64,000 bases of DNA from Hydrogenophaga taeniospiralis (GTDB lineage: Bacteria; Pseudomonadota; Gammaproteobacteria; Burkholderiales; Burkholderiaceae_C): the NCBI RefSeq assembly GCF_020510445.1, contig NZ_JAHBAG010000001.1:2704501-2768500 (forward strand), in the 5' to 3' direction. Both the position numbers and the translations under genes were made by a program. Positions 7,778-16,288 of this stretch are shown here, one piece after another; within the stretch, counting starts at the first letter, position 1; each line of letters starts with the position of its first letter. A model generated the notes under the pieces. It saw only the letters and a list, made by a program, of their open reading frames with translations, searched no databases and had not been told where the DNA came from.

Positions 7778-9742
7778 TCAGATCTGCACCCGCGTGCCCA
7801 GCTCCACCACGGCATTGCCCGGCAGGCGGAAGAAGCCGGCCACCCCGCCGGCGTTCTGGCTCATGGTGGCGAACAGGTGTTCGCGCCAGCCGGCCATGCC
7901 CGCGCCGGGTGTGGGCACCACCGTTTCCCGGCTGAGGAAATAGGTGGTCTCGAACAGCGGGATCGGCAGGCCCTGGGCCTGGGCGAGTTCCAGCGCCTTG
8001 GGCACGTCGGGCGTGTTCATGAAGCCGAAATTGACCGTGATGCGCCAGAAACCGTGGCCCAGCGGCTCGATGTCCAGCCGGCGTTCCATCGGCACCCAGG
8101 GCACGTCGTGGAACACCACCGTCAGGATCACGTTGCGCTCGTGCAGCACCTGGTTGTGCTTGAGGTTGTGCAGCAGGGCCTGCGGCACGGTGCTCGGGTC
8201 GGCCACGGCGTAGACCGCGGTGCGCTCGGCGCGGTGGACCGAGCGTGGGTCCAGCCCCTCGATGAAGGGCTGCAGCTCCAGGCCGTCGCGCCGCAGGCTC
8301 TGCATGAGCAGGGCCCGGCCGCGCAGCCAGGTGCTCATCAACACGAAGATCAGCAGGCCCAGCGCCAGCGGGAACCAGCCGCCGTCCAGGAACTTGATGG
8401 CGCAACCTGCCACCAGCAGCGCGTCAACCGCCAGAAAGAAGGCGGTGGCCCCGATGGCCAGCGGCGCGGGCAGGCGCCAGCCGTCGCGCACCACGAAGAA
8501 GGTGAGCACGGTGGTGATCATCATGGTCAGCGTCACGGCGATGCCGTAGGCACTGGCCAGCGCCGACGAGCTGCCGAAGAACAGCACCACGGCCACCACA
8601 CCGACCAGCAGCACCCAGTTGACCGCCGGCATGTAGATCTGGCCGACCTCGCGCGCCGAGGTGTAGCGCACTGTCATGCGCGGCAGAAAGCCCAGCAGGA
8701 TGGCCTGCTTGGTCATGGAGTAGGCGCCCGAGATCACGGCCTGCGAGGCGATGATGGCCGCCAGCGTGGCCAGCACCAGCGCGGGCAGCACCCAGGCCTC
8801 GGGAAACATGCGGTAGAACGGGTTCTGGATGGCCGTGGGGTCGCTCATGAGCAGCGCGCCCTGGCCCAGGTAGTTCAGCATCAGGCTGGGGAACACCACG
8901 AAAGTCCAGGCCAGCTGGATCGGCCGCCGGCCGAAGTGCCCCATGTCGGCGTACAGCGCTTCGGCGCCGGTGATGGCCAGCACGATGGCGCCCACGGCGG
9001 CGAACAGGTGCCAGCCGCGGCTGGCCAGGAACTCATAAGCGTGCAACGGGTTGAGCGCGGTCAAGATGGCCGGCTGCTGCGCAATCTGCAGCAAGCCGGT
9101 GAAACCCAGCACCACGAACCACAGCACGATGATGGGGCCGAAGAACCGGCCCACGAAGGCCGTGCCCCGGCGCTGGATCAGGAACAGGCCCACCAGAATG
9201 GCCAGCGTGAAGGGAACCACGTAGGACTTGAGCGCGGGCGTGACCAGCTCCAGCCCCTCCATGGCGCCCAGCACCGAAATGGCCGGGGTGATCACGCTGT
9301 CGCCATAGAACAGCGTGGCGCCAAACATGCCCAGCAGCAACAGGCCGCCGCGCAGGGCGGGGCGGCTCTGCACGGCCTTGGCGGCCAGCGCGGTGAGCGC
9401 CAGGCCACCGCCTTCGCCGTGGTTGTCGGCGCGCAGGATCAGGATCACGTACTTGAGCGTGACCACCAGCATCAGCGCCCAGAAGATCACCGAGACGGCG
9501 CCAATCAGGTGCTGCGCGTCCAGTGGCACGCCGGTGTGCGGCGCGAAGATTTCCTTGATGGTGTAGAGCGGGCTGGTGCCGATGTCGCCGTACACCACGC
9601 CGATGGCGCCCAGGGTGAGCGCGGCCAGGCCTTGTTTGCGTGTGGCGGCGGAACCGCGGGGGCCGCTGGTTTCGGCGGGTTCGTCGATCCGCTGCGGGGA
9701 GTCGATGGGGGAGGCGGGGGAGGTCGTCATGAAGGCTTCCAT
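7778..9742 (-). CDS. kup: KUP-family potassium uptake protein
   Basis: A 654-residue membrane protein of the HAK/KUP/KT family, which imports K+ with protons. The N-terminal signature [20 protein letters not shown] is intact at about residues 40-60, and roughly 12 membrane segments follow up to about residue 460. The remaining ~190 residues form the cytoplasmic C-terminal domain. The listed ATG at 9742 could be replaced by the in-frame ATG at 9730, which has GGAAG five bases upstream. The gene follows a KdpE/KdpD-like pair on the same strand. A box shared with the kinase upstream region (9772-9796) sits just before it, so this regulator pair probably controls kup in response to K+ status. Confidence 0.95.
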   Translation of the reverse strand: MEAFMTTSPASPIDSPQRIDEPAETSGPRGSAATRKQGLAALTLGAIGVVYGDIGTSPLYTIKEIFAPHTGVPLDAQHLIGAVSVIFWALMLVVTLKYVILILRADNHGEGGGLALTALAAKAVQSRPALRGGLLLLGMFGATLFYGDSVITPAISVLGAMEGLELVTPALKSYVVPFTLAILVGLFLIQRRGTAFVGRFFGPIIVLWFVVLGFTGLLQIAQQPAILTALNPLHAYEFLASRGWHLFAAVGAIVLAITGAEALYADMGHFGRRPIQLAWTFVVFPSLMLNYLGQGALLMSDPTAIQNPFYRMFPEAWVLPALVLATLAAIIASQAVISGAYSMTKQAILLGFLPRMTVRYTSAREVGQIYMPAVNWVLLVGVVAVVLFFGSSSALASAYGIAVTLTMMITTVLTFFVVRDGWRLPAPLAIGATAFFLAVDALLVAGCAIKFLDGGWFPLALGLLIFVLMSTWLRGRALLMQSLRRDGLELQPFIEGLDPRSVHRAERTAVYAVADPSTVPQALLHNLKHNQVLHERNVILTVVFHDVPWVPMERRLDIEPLGHGFWRITVNFGFMNTPDVPKALELAQAQGLPIPLFETTYFLSRETVVPTPGAGMAGWREHLFATMSQNAGGVAGFFRLPGNAVVELGTRVQI

Positions 9743-9771
9743 GGTTCAGAAGCCTGGACGATGGCGCAGCG

Positions 9772-9796
9772 CGCATCAGGATCGCATAAGTGCCGC
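9772..9796 (-). promoter_or_regulatory. candidate KdpE-like response-regulator box upstream of kup
   Basis: On the minus strand the site contains TTATGCGATCCTGATGCG, in which ATGCG recurs with an 11-bp period, the usual layout for OmpR/KdpE-type regulators. A close relative, TTATGCTTTCCTGATGG, occurs at the start of the KdpD-like kinase gene (12112-12136). The two sites lie exactly where control of kup and of the sensor operon would be expected. Confidence 0.45.
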
Positions 9797-9806
9797 GCGT
9801 TTCGGG

Positions 9807-10517
9807 TCAGTCGTCGGCCTGCGTGTCCGCCATGCGGTAGCCCACGCCGGGCTCGGTCAGCAGGTGCCTGGGTTCGGCGCTGTCGTCTTCGAGCTTGGCA
9901 CGCAGCTGCCCCATGTACAGGCGCAGGTAGTGCGTCTGCTCGGTGTGTTCGGCGCCCCACACGTCGGCCAGCAACTGCCGGTGCGTGACCACCTGGCCGG
10001 CCTGGCGCACCAGGCGCGCCAGCAGCTTGAATTCGGTGGGCGTGAGGTGCACCTCGTGCCCGTCGCGGCGCACGCGCCGGCTCGCCAGGTCGATGTCCAG
10101 CCCGCCCTGACGGTAGCTCAACACCGCCGGCTGGCTGTGGCGCCCGCGGTGGCGCAGGGCCACGCGCATGCGCGCCAGCAGCTCGCCGATGCCGAAGGGC
10201 TTCACCAGGTAGTCGTCGGCGCCGCCGTCGAGCAGGCGGATTTTCTGGCCCTCGGCCTCGCGCGCCGAGATCACGATCACCGGCGCCGTGGACTGGCGCC
10301 GCAGCTCGTTCAGGAAGGGCTCGCCGTCGCCGTCGGGCAGGCCCAGGTCGAGCAGCACCAGGTCGGGCGCGGCGCCCCGTTCGGCGTGCTGGAGCAGGGC
10401 GCGCGCGTCGGCCAGGCTGGCGGCGGCCTGCACCGCGTAGCCCTCCACCGAGAGCGCTTCGCGCAGGATGCTGCGCAGTTCGCGGTCGTCTTCCACCAGC
10501 AGGATGCGCTCACTCAT
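9807..10517 (-). CDS. KdpE-like OmpR-family response regulator
   Basis: A 236-residue regulator with a receiver domain (residues 1-115) and a winged-helix DNA-binding domain (about 135-232). Acidic pocket residues are in ILLVEDDRE, the phospho-acceptor is Asp57 in LVLLDLGLPDGDG, and the conserved lysine is in DYLVKPFG. The C-terminal part has the OmpR pattern LTPTEFKLLARLV and ends with GVGYRM. It resembles KdpE most, in keeping with its kinase. Its start codon overlaps the kinase stop by 4 bp (ATGA), so the two are translationally coupled. The likely target is kup immediately downstream; no kdpFABC operon is visible in the window. Confidence 0.88.
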   Translation of the reverse strand: MSERILLVEDDRELRSILREALSVEGYAVQAAASLADARALLQHAERGAAPDLVLLDLGLPDGDGEPFLNELRRQSTAPVIVISAREAEGQKIRLLDGGADDYLVKPFGIGELLARMRVALRHRGRHSQPAVLSYRQGGLDIDLASRRVRRDGHEVHLTPTEFKLLARLVRQAGQVVTHRQLLADVWGAEHTEQTHYLRLYMGQLRAKLEDDSAEPRHLLTEPGVGYRMADTQADD

Positions 10518-12115
10518 GTCGGGTGGTCTCCGTCTCCGGGCGGTGGGTCTTGCAGCTCGCGCAGGGGCAGCAGGCAGTCGAAGCGGCAGCCGCCGTGCTG
10601 GCGCGGGCTCAGCCGCAGTTCACCGCCGTGCGCCCGGGCAATGGCGCGGCAGACCGCCAGCCCCACGCCCGCGCCCTGGCGGCTGGCCTCCACCGAGGCG
10701 GCGCGGCTGGCCTCGTCGCCGCGCTGAAACACCTCGAACACCCGCTCGCGCCAGGCCGGCGCGATGCCCGGCCCGCGGTCGCACACGCTCAGGCAGGCCT
10801 GGGCTTCGCGGCGCTGCACCCGCAGTTCCACCGCCGAGCCTTCGGGGCTGTACTTGAGCGCGTTGTCCAGCAGGTTGTCCAGCAACTGCGACACCAGCAT
10901 CGCGTCGCACCACAGCAGCGGCATCTCGGGCTCGATCCAGGCTTTCACGCGCGCGCCCTCGGGGCGGCGGCGCGCGCGGCGCAGCACCGCGCCCACGATC
11001 TCCTCGGCCGACTCCCAGTCGCAGCGCAGCTGCACCGAAGGCATGTCCAGCCGCGCGAGCTGCAGGGTGTTGTCGGTCAGGCGGCTCAGGCGCTCGGCCT
11101 CTTCCACGATGCCGCCCGCCAGCCGGCGGCGCTGTTCCAGGTCGAGCCGCTCGGCCTGGTCGTGCAGGGCCGAGGCGGCGCCCATGATGGTGGCCAGCGG
11201 GGTGCGGTAGTCGTGCGAAATGGCGGCCAGCAACGCGTTGCGCGTGGCCTGCAGCTGGGCCTGTTCGCGAGCGCGCTGCTCCTGCTGGCCCATCAGCGAG
11301 CGGTGCAGGGCGCCCCCCATCTGGTCGCACAGCGCCTGCAGGTGGGGCCGCAGCTCGGGGCCGGCGCCGCGCGCCTCCATGCCGCCCAGCACGGCCGCGC
11401 CCAGCGTCACGCCGCGCCCGCGCAGGGGCAGGTACCAGTCGCTCAGTTCGTCGTAGCGGCCGGTGCCCGCGCCCATGGGCCGGCCGTCGCGGATGCACAA
11501 GGCCAGGCCGGCGCGCTGGTCGTCCGTCACCGCGCCCACCTGCAAGGTGGACTGGTCTTCCGGCTGGGCGCCCAGGCCGCGCAGCACCGCCACCGCCACC
11601 GGCACCCGCGCGGCCTCTTGCAGCGCCGCGTGCAGCGCGCTGGCGTGGGCGGCCGGGTCCACCGCGTCGCGCAGCGTGTCGCCCCAGGTGCGCAGCCGGG
11701 CCTCGCGCTGGGCCACCAGGCTGGCGGCCTCGGCCAGGTGCCGCTGGCGCACCACCAGGCCCGAGATGATCCAGTTGACCGCCAGCATCGCCAGCAAGAG
11801 CAGGGCGTGTTGGTGCAGGTCCACCGTGAAGGTGTAGCGCGGTGGCACGAAGCTCCAGTTGAAGCCGACCACCGCCAGCGCGCTGGCCAAGGCACTGGCC
11901 CAGCCGGGCCACCACAGCGAGGCGATGGCCGAGGTGAGCATCAACACCATGGCCAGGTTGGCCAGGTCCAGGTGCTGGTCGAGCACCAGCATGAGCGCCC
12001 AGCCCGTCAGCCAGGTCAGCCAGGGCCACAGGGCCGCCCGGCGCGGCGCGGGTGGGTGGCCTTCTTCAAAGGGGTTGGTGGGGTTCATGGTGGGCAAGCC
12101 TAGCGGCGGGGCCAT
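10514..12115 (-). CDS. KdpD-like sensor histidine kinase lacking the N-terminal KdpD/Usp domains
   Basis: A 533-residue kinase that matches only the C-terminal half of KdpD. Four closely packed membrane segments (about residues 30-125, a DUF4118-type sensor) are followed by a GAF-like region (about 150-275). A dimerisation domain has the H-box AAISHDYRTPLATI with His301, and the catalytic ATPase domain has NLLDNALKYSPEG and GAGVGLAVC. The ~400-residue N-terminal KdpD and universal-stress domains of the E. coli protein are absent. Two ATG codons are possible, 12115 and 12088; a putative regulator box overlaps the first, which favours 12088. A decayed second copy of the gene start lies at 13131-13290. 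Confidence 0.88.
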   Translation of the reverse strand: MAPPLGLPTMNPTNPFEEGHPPAPRRAALWPWLTWLTGWALMLVLDQHLDLANLAMVLMLTSAIASLWWPGWASALASALAVVGFNWSFVPPRYTFTVDLHQHALLLLAMLAVNWIISGLVVRQRHLAEAASLVAQREARLRTWGDTLRDAVDPAAHASALHAALQEAARVPVAVAVLRGLGAQPEDQSTLQVGAVTDDQRAGLALCIRDGRPMGAGTGRYDELSDWYLPLRGRGVTLGAAVLGGMEARGAGPELRPHLQALCDQMGGALHRSLMGQQEQRAREQAQLQATRNALLAAISHDYRTPLATIMGAASALHDQAERLDLEQRRRLAGGIVEEAERLSRLTDNTLQLARLDMPSVQLRCDWESAEEIVGAVLRRARRRPEGARVKAWIEPEMPLLWCDAMLVSQLLDNLLDNALKYSPEGSAVELRVQRREAQACLSVCDRGPGIAPAWRERVFEVFQRGDEASRAASVEASRQGAGVGLAVCRAIARAHGGELRLSPRQHGGCRFDCLLPLRELQDPPPGDGDHPT

Positions 12116-12136
12116 CAGGAAAGCATAAGGCCGCGG
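12112..12136 (-). promoter_or_regulatory. candidate KdpE-like box at the kinase gene start
   Basis: On the minus strand this reads TTATGCTTTCCTGATGG, matching the kup upstream box at 9772-9796 in 13 of 17 positions, including CTTATGC and TCCTGATG. It suggests autoregulation of the kinase-regulator operon. It overlaps the first possible start codon of the kinase. Confidence 0.4.
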
Positions 12137-12271
12137 GGCCGCCCTCCGTCAGCCGCGGCGCCACGGCCCGCGCACGCAGGCGCCCGGCGCCCGGTCTGGC
12201 CGGGCGCCGGGAGGCCCGGTAAAGTGCCATCGCTGGCAGACTCCCAGCGATGGCAATCGAGAGGTCCCACC

Positions 12272-12931
12272 ATGTCGCTCGCGCTCTACGGTCACCCCTT
12301 TTCCTCGTACACGCAAAAAGCGCTCATCGCGCTGTACGAAAACGGCACACCCTTCGAATTCCGCTGCATCGGGCCCGACACGCCCGAACACGCCGCCGAG
12401 TGGCTGCGGCGCTGGCCCATGGCCCGGTTCCCGCTGCTGCTGGACGGCGAACGCCAGATCGTGGAGACCAGCCTCGCCATCGAATACCTGCAGCTCGCCC
12501 ACCCCGGGCCGGTGCGCCTGCTGCCCGCCGACCCGATGGCCGCGCTGGACGTGCGCTTTCTCGACCGCTTCTTCGACCTGTATGTGATGAGCCCCATGCA
12601 ACTGGCCGTGGACTGCGCGCTCAAGCGCTACCCGATGACCGTCGAAGAAGGGCGGGCCATTGCCAGCGAACGGCTGGAGCGCGCCTACGCCTGGCTCGAA
12701 GGGCATCTGGCCGGCAAGACCTGGGCCGCGGGTGAAGCCTTCACCCTGGCCGACTGCGCCGCCGCGCCCTCGCTGTTCTACGCGGACTGGGTGCACCCGA
12801 TCCCCGAAACCACCCCCGTGCTGCGCGCCTACCGCACACGCCTGCTGGCCCGCCCATCGTTCGCCCGCGCGGTGGAAGAAGCGCGGCCGTTCCGACCGCT
12901 TTTTCCGCTGGGCGCGCCGGATCGGGATTGA
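12272..12931 (+). CDS. glutathione S-transferase family protein
   Basis: A 219-residue protein with the thioredoxin-like N-terminal domain (MSLALYGHPFSSYTQKALIA, with the serine in HPFSSYT as candidate catalytic residue) and the family ES-type motif in QIVETSLAIEYL. The C-terminal domain is all-helical (about residues 88-210) and contains FTLADCAAAPSLFYADW, the GST capping motif. The start at 12272 is set by GAGAGG seven bases upstream; a longer in-frame reading from 12224 lacks such a site. The gene is divergent from the kinase gene. It is bracketed by the kinase gene start on the left and a decayed copy of the same segment on the right. Confidence 0.92.
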   Translation: MSLALYGHPFSSYTQKALIALYENGTPFEFRCIGPDTPEHAAEWLRRWPMARFPLLLDGERQIVETSLAIEYLQLAHPGPVRLLPADPMAALDVRFLDRFFDLYVMSPMQLAVDCALKRYPMTVEEGRAIASERLERAYAWLEGHLAGKTWAAGEAFTLADCAAAPSLFYADWVHPIPETTPVLRAYRTRLLARPSFARAVEEARPFRPLFPLGAPDRD

Positions 12932-13130
12932 TGGGCTGGGCGGGCGGTTTCTGAGGGTGTGGCTGGGTGGGTTTATGGCTGGACATATCAGAACTCCGCT
13001 CAGCGCACCGCTGCCTTGGCTCACTGGGAACATCACTACAACTGCCATCGACCTCACAGCGCCATTGACGGATTGCCACCCATCTCCAGGCTCAGTTCTT
13101 CAAGAAACAACCTCTTGACGCTTCACACCT

Positions 13131-13290
13131 AGCCGGGCCACCACAGCGAGGCGATGGCCGAGGTGAGCATCATCACCACGGCAACGTCAGCCAGGGCCAC
13201 CCGGCGCGGGCGGGCGGTCTTCTTCAAGGGGGTTTGTGGGGTTGATGGTGGGCAAGCCTAGCGGCGGAGCCGACAGGAAGGCACAAGGTC
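13131..13290 (-). pseudogene. decayed duplicate of the 5' end of the KdpD-like kinase gene
   Basis: This block aligns with 11902-12130, the first part of the kinase gene with its upstream bases, in the same orientation. Identity is very high over 13131-13180 and 13200-13265, with about 70 bp missing internally and further small deletions. The start codon has changed (CAT to GAT on the plus strand), and the remaining frame is interrupted. Residual encoded peptides such as PPLGLPTINPTNPLEE match the kinase N-terminus (PPLGLPTMNPTNPFEE). The bases at 12932-13130, between the GST gene and this block, hold no gene I can recognise. Confidence 0.8.
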
Positions 13291-13370
13291 GGAGGGTACC
13301 CGATTGAAAACAGACGCTTGATCCGTGCATTGCCGCACAATTTGCATCATTCAGAAAATAGGACTTCGCG

Positions 13371-13733
13371 ATGAAGCAGGCAAACTTTGGCAAGGCGATC
13401 CCGGTGCTCGCGTCTCTCGATATGGCGCGCACTTTGGATTTCTACAAGACCGTGCTGGGGTTTCAGACGCGGCAATTCGAGAAATTCAACTACGGCATCG
13501 CGGTGCGCGGTGATACAGAGCTGCACTTCTGGGCCTGCGACGACAAGCACATCGCAGAGAACACCTCGTGCTACATCCGCGTAGACGACGTCGCGGCCGT
13601 GCATCGGGAACTCAGCCCAAAGCTGCCCTCGCTACAGAATGTGGTTCGCACCGCTTGGGGGATGGACGAGATCTATGTTTTCGACCCGGACGGCAACCTG
13701 ATCAAGTTCGGACAAGAGTCGTCTGGACAGTAG
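13371..13733 (+). CDS. VOC-family (glyoxalase/bleomycin resistance-like) protein
   Basis: A 120-residue protein with the paired beta-alpha-beta-beta-beta arrangement of the VOC fold. It starts KAIPVLASLDMARTLDFYKT, followed by VLGFQTRQF, and the second module ends EIYVFDPDGNLIKFGQ. The size and the FDPDGNLI ending resemble bleomycin-resistance-type binding proteins rather than metal-dependent glyoxalase I, because the final metal-binding glutamate position is not obvious (KFGQ). An AGGA lies 8 bases before the ATG. It has no operon partner: the kinase-gene relic precedes it and about 360 bp without a convincing gene follow. A role in binding or detoxifying a small molecule is inferred. Confidence 0.82.
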   Translation: MKQANFGKAIPVLASLDMARTLDFYKTVLGFQTRQFEKFNYGIAVRGDTELHFWACDDKHIAENTSCYIRVDDVAAVHRELSPKLPSLQNVVRTAWGMDEIYVFDPDGNLIKFGQESSGQ

Positions 13734-14096
13734 TACCCCATGTGGCCGAGGGGCGTTGGACTTCAAATTGGATATTAGGCAAGAACGTTGGTCGCTGGCC
13801 GACACTTTCCGGCCGCTACGGCTCCATGCCGACTCAATGCAGTCTTTGGCATTTACGAAATGCTGACATTCAACGAGCGCGCTGCCGTTTGGTCACAAGC
13901 ACGCTCTTCAACTTTCTCTGTCAGGGCGCGCGCAGGCATCCGAAACGATAACAGGCGTTTCGCTCCAAAAGGCCGAACTGCTCACAGTTGAGTCGCTTTA
14001 TTGCTCACCACCTGCTTTCGTCGCTCGGTGTGATCACTTTTGTTGAGGTCCTGTATTCTCCGAATTACCCCAGCCCAAGACGGCACATTTGATGAC
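13734..14096. other. gap without a supported gene
   Basis: I see no convincing coding frame, RNA gene or mobile element here. Short open frames on the plus strand lack start signals and family resemblance. Base composition drops from the GC-rich left side towards the lower-GC cluster on the right, so this is probably the margin of an acquired segment. Confidence 0.4.
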
Positions 14097-14537
14097 TTAA
14101 CTGGGTGGGGAAGTTTGCCGAAGGGTCATCACCACTGGTGGGTTGCGCTTCTGAATTTCAGGGCTTTGCAAATGCTCTCGCGGGCTAATCTCTACGCTTG
14201 CGAAGCATCCTCCGGAAATTGACAATTGACTTTCGTTATGAGTGCCGCTTCCCATTGTTACGTTAGGCTTTCCTAATGGTTTCTTTGCCCAGCCTGTAAT
14301 TGATTGCCCTGCTATGGAATCACCGACGCAAAGCATTGAGCTCGAATATTCGCAAGTCTCTGCTGCAGTTGCATATGCTTCTGTAATCGTGGCGGTCCCA
14401 CGAATCCCCAGTTTGAATAAATACAGCGAAGTCTTTGTGCCAGGGCGACGCTTAGGTGGGTAGTGGAAAAATTGACGTGTGTGGAGGTCGACCTTTTCAC
14501 CCTCTACCGACGCACCGATACCGGTTGCTTCAGCCAT
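14097..14537 (-). CDS. hypothetical protein, last gene of the lower-GC cluster
   Basis: A 146-residue open frame starting at an ATG that overlaps the stop of the preceding gene by 8 bp (ATGGCTGA), which suggests coupling. I do not recognise the product. It has no membrane segment and no evident motif; the sequence is rich in Thr, Ser and Gly. No Shine-Dalgarno sequence is visible and codon use is not strongly biased, so it may be non-coding. The overlap with the upstream gene is the main argument for it. The bases between it and the VOC gene are empty. Confidence 0.35.
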   Translation of the reverse strand: MAEATGIGASVEGEKVDLHTRQFFHYPPKRRPGTKTSLYLFKLGIRGTATITEAYATAAETCEYSSSMLCVGDSIAGQSITGWAKKPLGKPNVTMGSGTHNESQLSISGGCFASVEISPREHLQSPEIQKRNPPVVMTLRQTSPPS

Positions 14538-15096
14538 GTTGGCGCGAATGAAGGAGTTGCGATGCAACTTCAGATGTGAGCGATTCATTCTCGCTAAACG
14601 AAAGAGCATTGGAAATCACATGTTGCTCTATCCCGAGATAATCTGAAAAATCGCTGGGGGACATTTCAAAATCAAGCAACATTTGAATTTCTTTTATTTC
14701 ATCAAGCACCGCAGAAATAGGTTTTTCTTGGTACTCAGTGGCATAATTGTCGGCTTCCTTCATGAACTCTTCTTCATTCATGGCGCCCAATAAATATGCA
14801 CTGTAGACCGCCTGATAGTCAAGTCGGTGTTTTTGCCATTTAGTTATTGATTTTAGGCGAGAGATGGCTTGATCACTTTGCTCAAGCGTTTTGAGAAAAG
14901 TCTCTGCGAAAGTTGCTGTATCCCAAATGCCCGCCACCGTTGTAGTTGTGGTTGTTGTGAGAATTCGACAGAGTACATCCTCCCTATTAAATTCACTGAG
15001 TCCAAACAGCGACGAATCATTGGCGGTAGAATTGAGCCATGACACCGTATTCGGCGAGGTAGTACTCAGTGTTGTCAAGGGTTCATGAATAATCAT
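14530..15096 (-). CDS. hypothetical protein in lower-GC cluster
   Basis: A 188-residue protein with no family I can name. The first 50 residues are Thr/Ser-rich, including a run of seven threonines (ILTTTTTTTVAG). The rest is helical and acidic (EEEFMKEADNYATEY, DEIKEIQMLLDFEMS), without membrane segments. A helical stretch near residues 140-170 (SPSDFSDYLGIEQHVISNAL) could be a small DNA-binding or interaction motif, which is speculation. Its start overlaps the stop of the upstream gene by 4 bp, so it belongs to the same operon. Its base composition is much richer in A and T than the surrounding chromosome, a sign of acquisition. Confidence 0.7.
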   Translation of the reverse strand: MIIHEPLTTLSTTSPNTVSWLNSTANDSSLFGLSEFNREDVLCRILTTTTTTTVAGIWDTATFAETFLKTLEQSDQAISRLKSITKWQKHRLDYQAVYSAYLLGAMNEEEFMKEADNYATEYQEKPISAVLDEIKEIQMLLDFEMSPSDFSDYLGIEQHVISNALSFSENESLTSEVASQLLHSRQHG

Positions 15097-15854
15097 TGCA
15101 ACTCCAGTCCGGAAATCTCGAGGAAATTGTTGTTCAAAAATCTTTTGAGTGATGAAAAAATTTCGCTTGGATCTTCATTTAAGATAAAGCCCGGTGAAGC
15201 TGCCTCAATGCGATTGTTGATGTCAACGGTAAAACCCAAGCCTCTTCCTAAAAGAGGCATATCTTCAAACCTTATTTGTTTCCCGGGTGTAATCCCTTGT
15301 TGAGAGAGCTCCAGTCTCCGGGATTCGTAGACATTTGCGGTAAAGTTGACGAAATATTTCTCAAATTCAAACCCAATCATTACCTGTGTGCTTGCAATAG
15401 GGAGATTTCCATTAATTTTGTAGAATTTTTCAAATATTAATTTTTGTAAATCAATATTAGAATTTTCGGAGGCAAATTGAATATTCGCCACGAGGCCAAC
15501 CAAGCCTAGTTCGCTCAAGGCGAATTTAGTCGTCACTAAAGAATAAAATTCATGGATGTTTCTTTCGATTGCATCCAGTTGCTTCCAAAATCCAAGCTCG
15601 GTGTTGGGAAATTTTAAATCAAGCTGACATCTGTTTTTCGAAAGGCTGATGGTCTTTTTCTCAGTTGTAAACACAATTCTAGGCATCGAAGGATCCGCGC
15701 TATCGGGGATATTTGTCTGCCGAGACTGAGCTTTGATGAAAGAGCCAAACGCCTCCTCGGCGCGACGCTGCTCGAAGCGCATTTGCTCTACAGGGCGCAA
15801 AAATTCAAGGACAAAGCTTGCCCCTGCGATTGTTGGTTTGCTTAAAACTGGCAT
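15093..15854 (-). CDS. hypothetical protein, possibly TIGR04255-like
   Basis: A 253-residue soluble protein. Alternating strands and helices include RIVFTTEKKTISLSKNRCQL, FKLGF-like aromatic patches and a late GFTVDINNRIEAASPGF strand pair. The length and the late strand containing a DI/DIN motif resemble the sporadically distributed TIGR04255 proteins, but the usual N-terminal PPLVE signature is absent. I therefore leave the family open. It is separated by 3 bases from the upstream small gene and overlaps the downstream gene by 4 bp. AT-rich codon use sets it apart from the chromosome. A role in host defence or stress is possible only by analogy with other such clusters. Confidence 0.7.
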   Translation of the reverse strand: MPVLSKPTIAGASFVLEFLRPVEQMRFEQRRAEEAFGSFIKAQSRQTNIPDSADPSMPRIVFTTEKKTISLSKNRCQLDLKFPNTELGFWKQLDAIERNIHEFYSLVTTKFALSELGLVGLVANIQFASENSNIDLQKLIFEKFYKINGNLPIASTQVMIGFEFEKYFVNFTANVYESRRLELSQQGITPGKQIRFEDMPLLGRGLGFTVDINNRIEAASPGFILNEDPSEIFSSLKRFLNNNFLEISGLELQ

Positions 15855-15857
15855 AAA

Positions 15858-16175
15858 TCAGATGAGGCTTGACGCGTGCGCATGATAGCTGCGGGAGCTC
15901 TTCACGGAGCTTTGTGCCCTCAATGCTCTCATAAAACCCGGGGAAGACCTGTGCTTTTTAAGGCATGCTCGGGCCGAGATGGCAATCCAAGCCGCGTCGG
16001 AGGGCGGCTGGGACGGCGCGATGACCACACGTGGCATGCGGACTTGCTCAGAAGCGGCCCGGATGTCGGTTCGGCACTTGTTCAAGTCGCTGCTGTTGTA
16101 CTTCCTCTTTTCGTGCGACCTTGCGAGTTCACTTTCGGTCTCGGCCAGTAGTTCTTGGTCGGTCTTGTTCTTCAT
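15858..16175 (-). CDS. small hypothetical protein with N-terminal helical segment
   Basis: A 105-residue open frame ending three bases before the next gene. The first 45 residues form a charged helix, possibly a coiled coil (KTDQELLAETESELARSHEK). The rest is basic and Ser/Ala-rich with no known motif. ATG at 16175 is my choice because the encoded sequence becomes protein-like there. An in-frame ATG at 16277, 11 bp after the stop of the metallo-beta-lactamase gene, would add 34 residues and would link the two genes more tightly. The function is unknown. Confidence 0.55.
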   Translation of the reverse strand: MKNKTDQELLAETESELARSHEKRKYNSSDLNKCRTDIRAASEQVRMPRVVIAPSQPPSDAAWIAISARACLKKHRSSPGFMRALRAQSSVKSSRSYHAHASSLI

Positions 16176-16288
16176 TGCCCACAGTGAAAAAGGCACTTGT
16201 CTTATGCGGCAGCTAGAGGGATGGGGCATCAAAAGTCCGTCCCTAGCCGATCCTCGACTTTCTTCCTCCGCTCGCATTGACCTCTCGC

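Noticed and set aside
6926..9988. A 1020-residue open frame on the plus strand
   Set aside because: It is antisense to the EamA gene and kup, rich in His, Gln, Arg and Gly, and has no protein-like features.
13734..14096. Possible integron attC site after the VOC gene
   Set aside because: A GTTGGAC-like core is present, but there is no matching opposite core or the imperfect stem an attC site requires.
14242..14463. A short plus-strand open frame in the lower-GC cluster
   Set aside because: No ribosome-binding site and no family resemblance; the minus-strand frame overlapping the upstream gene is the better, though weak, candidate.
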